Of a stretch of 28,762 nt of DNA, positions 27,242 through 28,762 are shown piece after piece (positions within the stretch are counted from its first letter, which is position 1; each line of letters starts with the position of its first letter). The translations under genes were made by a program, and so were the position numbers. The stretch is taken from positions 1-28,762 of the IMG/VR virus record IMGVR_UViG_3300009074_000861; one strand, written 5' to 3'. Source of the stretch: a virus. The notes below the pieces were generated by a model that did not search any database, was not told the DNA's origin, and saw only the letters and a program-made list of their open reading frames with translations.

Positions 27242-27747
27242 TTAAAGCAATAATGGCCTGCGATTCGCAGGGAGGAGTTGGAAGAGATGGCAATCTTCCT
27301 TGGCCTCACAACAAAAAAGATCTCATGCACTTCAAGGAATTGACGTCTGGGCATACAGTAGTAATGGGCAGCGGCACCTGGAATAGCGGGATGCCAAAAC
27401 CTCTTCCTAACCGCAGAAACGTTGTAGTGTCTCGCAATCCTGAGTTTGAAGTGCAGGGTGGTGAACTCCTAACTGGTGATATCAGTCAGGGCTTGACAAA
27501 TCTGTCAGGAAGTAATACAGTATTTGTAATAGGCGGTGCTATACTGTTTCGTGAATTGATTAATGAAATATCAATTTTACATCTAACACGCATTGCCGGA
27601 AGTTATGATTGCGACGCATTTATTTCACTAGATGAAATTGCGTCTAAATTTGAAATTATTGATCGTGTCGAAGTTGACTCGATGACTACATTTGAAACCT
27701 ACTTTGCAAGGAAACTGCATGACATTTCTATCGACACAAAGTTTTGA
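27238..27747 (+). CDS. folA: Dihydrofolate reductase
   Basis: The 169-residue product starts M-I-K-A-I-M-A-C-D and has G-G-V-G-R-D-G-N-L-P-W at 12-22, K-D-L-M-H-F-K with D28 at the folate site, and V-M-G-S-G-T-W at 42-48 for NADPH binding. The second conserved block I-G-G-A (V-F-V-I-G-G-A-I-L-F) follows. This is the T4 frd counterpart. It regenerates tetrahydrofolate consumed by thymidylate synthase, whose gene lies 600 nt downstream, matching the T4 pairing of frd and td. The start overlaps the preceding stop (ATGA). Confidence 0.92.
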   Translation: MIKAIMACDSQGGVGRDGNLPWPHNKKDLMHFKELTSGHTVVMGSGTWNSGMPKPLPNRRNVVVSRNPEFEVQGGELLTGDISQGLTNLSGSNTVFVIGGAILFRELINEISILHLTRIAGSYDCDAFISLDEIASKFEIIDRVEVDSMTTFETYFARKLHDISIDTKF

Positions 27748-28348
27748 TGATGACGGTAAAATTAACGTTATCGTAAAGAAGCGCAAAATCCTGGAATCAG
27801 GTGAGCGACAAGAAGACGGTAGCATTAAAGGTAAGGCACGTATCAAATTTGAATACGGTGAACTGACCCGTGATGACTTAGTTGCTGTAGGGAATCTTAG
27901 AGCCGCTGAAGTAATGGCAATGGAAGAAGGCGAAATCTTTTGGGGGTATAGCTGTCCTCCACTAAATGGTGTTGACGACGATTGTAAACTTGCTCATATG
28001 ATCAGTATGGCGGCGAGCAACATTGCAACACATAGCAAGCGCGGGTTTGGTAATACTGTTGTGTGTCATCCAAGTATTGCTGATCAAATTCGTGAATCAT
28101 TCACTAAGCAAAAGACAGTTGAAGAATACAATGAAGAATCAGAAAATATGGTAGAAGCAAAAATACCATATTTTCCTAAAGAACCAGAGTTGTTCGAAGA
28201 TGACGCAATGGATAACACCCAAGTGCTGGTACTATACCGCGGCGAGGACGACGGAGACCAACCACTCATTTACGTTGAAGGTGAAGGTCTGTTGATGAAT
28301 AACAAGATTGCTCACGTAGAACATTACGGAAAGTTTGTGGACGTTTGA
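27719..28348 (+). CDS. Hypothetical protein, 209 aa, between folA and thyA
   Basis: I chose ATG 27719, 6 nt after AAGGA and inside the end of folA; an in-frame ATG at 27692 lacks an RBS. The 209-residue product has G-E-I-F-W-G-Y-S-C-P-P-L, then M-I-S-M-A-A-S-N-I-A-T-H-S-K-R-G-F-G-N-T-V-V and an acidic C-terminal part with Q-V-L-V-L-Y-R-G. The R-G-x-G-N-x-V-V-x-x-P segment faintly recalls T4 capsid proteins (gp23/gp24) but is too weak to call. A 12-bp inverted repeat lies at 28142-28175. Its stop overlaps a TTG start of thyA. Confidence 0.72.
   Translation: MTFLSTQSFDDDGKINVIVKKRKILESGERQEDGSIKGKARIKFEYGELTRDDLVAVGNLRAAEVMAMEEGEIFWGYSCPPLNGVDDDCKLAHMISMAASNIATHSKRGFGNTVVCHPSIADQIRESFTKQKTVEEYNEESENMVEAKIPYFPKEPELFEDDAMDNTQVLVLYRGEDDGDQPLIYVEGEGLLMNNKIAHVEHYGKFVDV
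28142..28175. repeat. Perfect 12-bp inverted repeat in a coding region
   Basis: GAAAATATGGTA (28142-28153) and its exact reverse complement (28164-28175) flank a 10-nt loop in the gene at 27719, in frame. The second arm ends TTTTC, so the hairpin could act as a weak terminator, but the stem is A/T-rich. Confidence 0.9.
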
Positions 28349-28762
28349 AACAATATCATGATCAATTAAAGGAAATTCTAGCAAACGGAGAAATTCGCAG
28401 CGATAGGACAGGCGTTGGCACCAAAAGTATTTTTGGTATGCAAGCCCGATACAATTTGCGCGATGGGTTTCCTGCTGTTACTACAAAAAAGCTTGCTTGG
28501 CGAAGTGTCGTCAGCGAGCTCCTCTGGTTTTTAGAGGGTAGCACAGACGAGCGCAGGCTGGCTGAGATACATTACGGTACTCGTGATCCTAGCAAAACAA
28601 CTATCTGGACTGCTAATGCCAATAAACAAGGTGTCGCCCTTGGTCATCGTAACGATGATGAGGTTAAAGAACTAGGACCAGTATACGGCAAGCAATGGCG
28701 TGATTGGGGATGCGGTATGGAACGGGAGGGCGTTCATTGTGATCAAATACAGGCGCTCATCA
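28345..28762 (+). CDS. thyA: Thymidylate synthase, N-terminal part, cut by the window end
   Basis: The frame opens at TTG 28345, which overlaps the upstream stop (TTGA), and runs off the window after 139 codons. It shows ThyA landmarks: Y-H-D-Q-L-K-E-I-L, then R-S-D-R-T-G-V-G-T near 20-28, F-P-A-V-T-T-K-K-L near 44-52, E-L-L-W-F-L-E-G-S-T-D and G-P-V-Y-G-K-Q-W-R. It makes dTMP from dUMP using methylene-tetrahydrofolate and works with the DHFR upstream. The catalytic Cys (P-C-H region) lies beyond the end. The start must be TTG, because no ATG precedes the conserved block. Confidence 0.92.
   Translation, partial: MKQYHDQLKEILANGEIRSDRTGVGTKSIFGMQARYNLRDGFPAVTTKKLAWRSVVSELLWFLEGSTDERRLAEIHYGTRDPSKTTIWTANANKQGVALGHRNDDEVKELGPVYGKQWRDWGCGMEREGVHCDQIQALI

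Noticed and set aside
1-28762. tRNA genes, CRISPR array, integrase or insertion sequence
   Set aside because: None seen on reading; a tRNAscan run would be needed to exclude a tRNA fully, but gaps are too small and full of control signals.

Overview
The window is part of the genome of a T4-like tailed phage, most probably a marine myovirus infecting a Gram-negative bacterium. The evidence is a T4-type family B DNA polymerase (gp43), a gp45-type sliding clamp, a DsbA-like DNA-binding protein, a T4-type RNase H/FEN nuclease, and DHFR and thymidylate synthase near the right end. It also carries auxiliary genes typical of marine phages: pstS, peptide deformylase, metK, folE, queE and a nucleotide-sugar dehydrogenase. 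GC looks moderate (judged by eye, not counted). Essentially every gene is on the + strand, packed with ATGA, TAATG or TGATG overlaps. I saw no tRNA, insertion sequence, integrase or CRISPR array.

Layout. 1-1531: small unknown genes and dsbA. 1533-4428: DNA polymerase, apparently starting at a non-canonical AUU, plus a small gene. 4520-6693: sliding clamp, a QueD/PTPS-like protein, unknown genes and a GIY-YIG-like protein containing a perfect 17-bp hairpin. 6751-12765: a dpdA-like transglycosylase, then a glycosyltransferase and a GDP-heptose cassette (gmhA, hddC-gmhB fusion, hddA), then folE. 12765-17234: small genes, a short UDP-sugar dehydrogenase, peptide deformylase, queE, five tandem micro-ORFs sharing the start M-I-x-F-T-x-L-K, then metK. 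17274-21526: small genes, pstS, RNase H and conserved unknown genes. 21629-25902: small genes, then a MoxR ATPase and a metallopeptidase/VWA protein with two paralogous small genes between them. 26007-28762: unknown genes, folA and a thyA cut by the window end.

How the genes fit together. FolE, the QueD-like protein and QueE can take GTP to 7-carboxy-7-deazaguanine. The DpdA-like protein could insert such a base into DNA; no queC is seen here. The heptose cassette lies between dpdA and folE and begins 8 nt after dpdA, which raises the inference that a sugar is added to the modified base, although modification of the host surface is equally possible. DHFR, ThyA, the clamp, the polymerase and RNase H serve DNA synthesis. 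MetK would supply SAM, which QueE needs.

Regulation. At least seven good sigma70-type promoters (TTGACA-like, 17-bp spacer, TATAAT-like) are visible in the few intergenic gaps. Two of them are near-identical 50-nt promoter/leader cassettes 21 kb apart. A few TAAATA boxes could be T4-type late promoters. There are clear hairpin terminators at 21548-21573 and 18995-19030.
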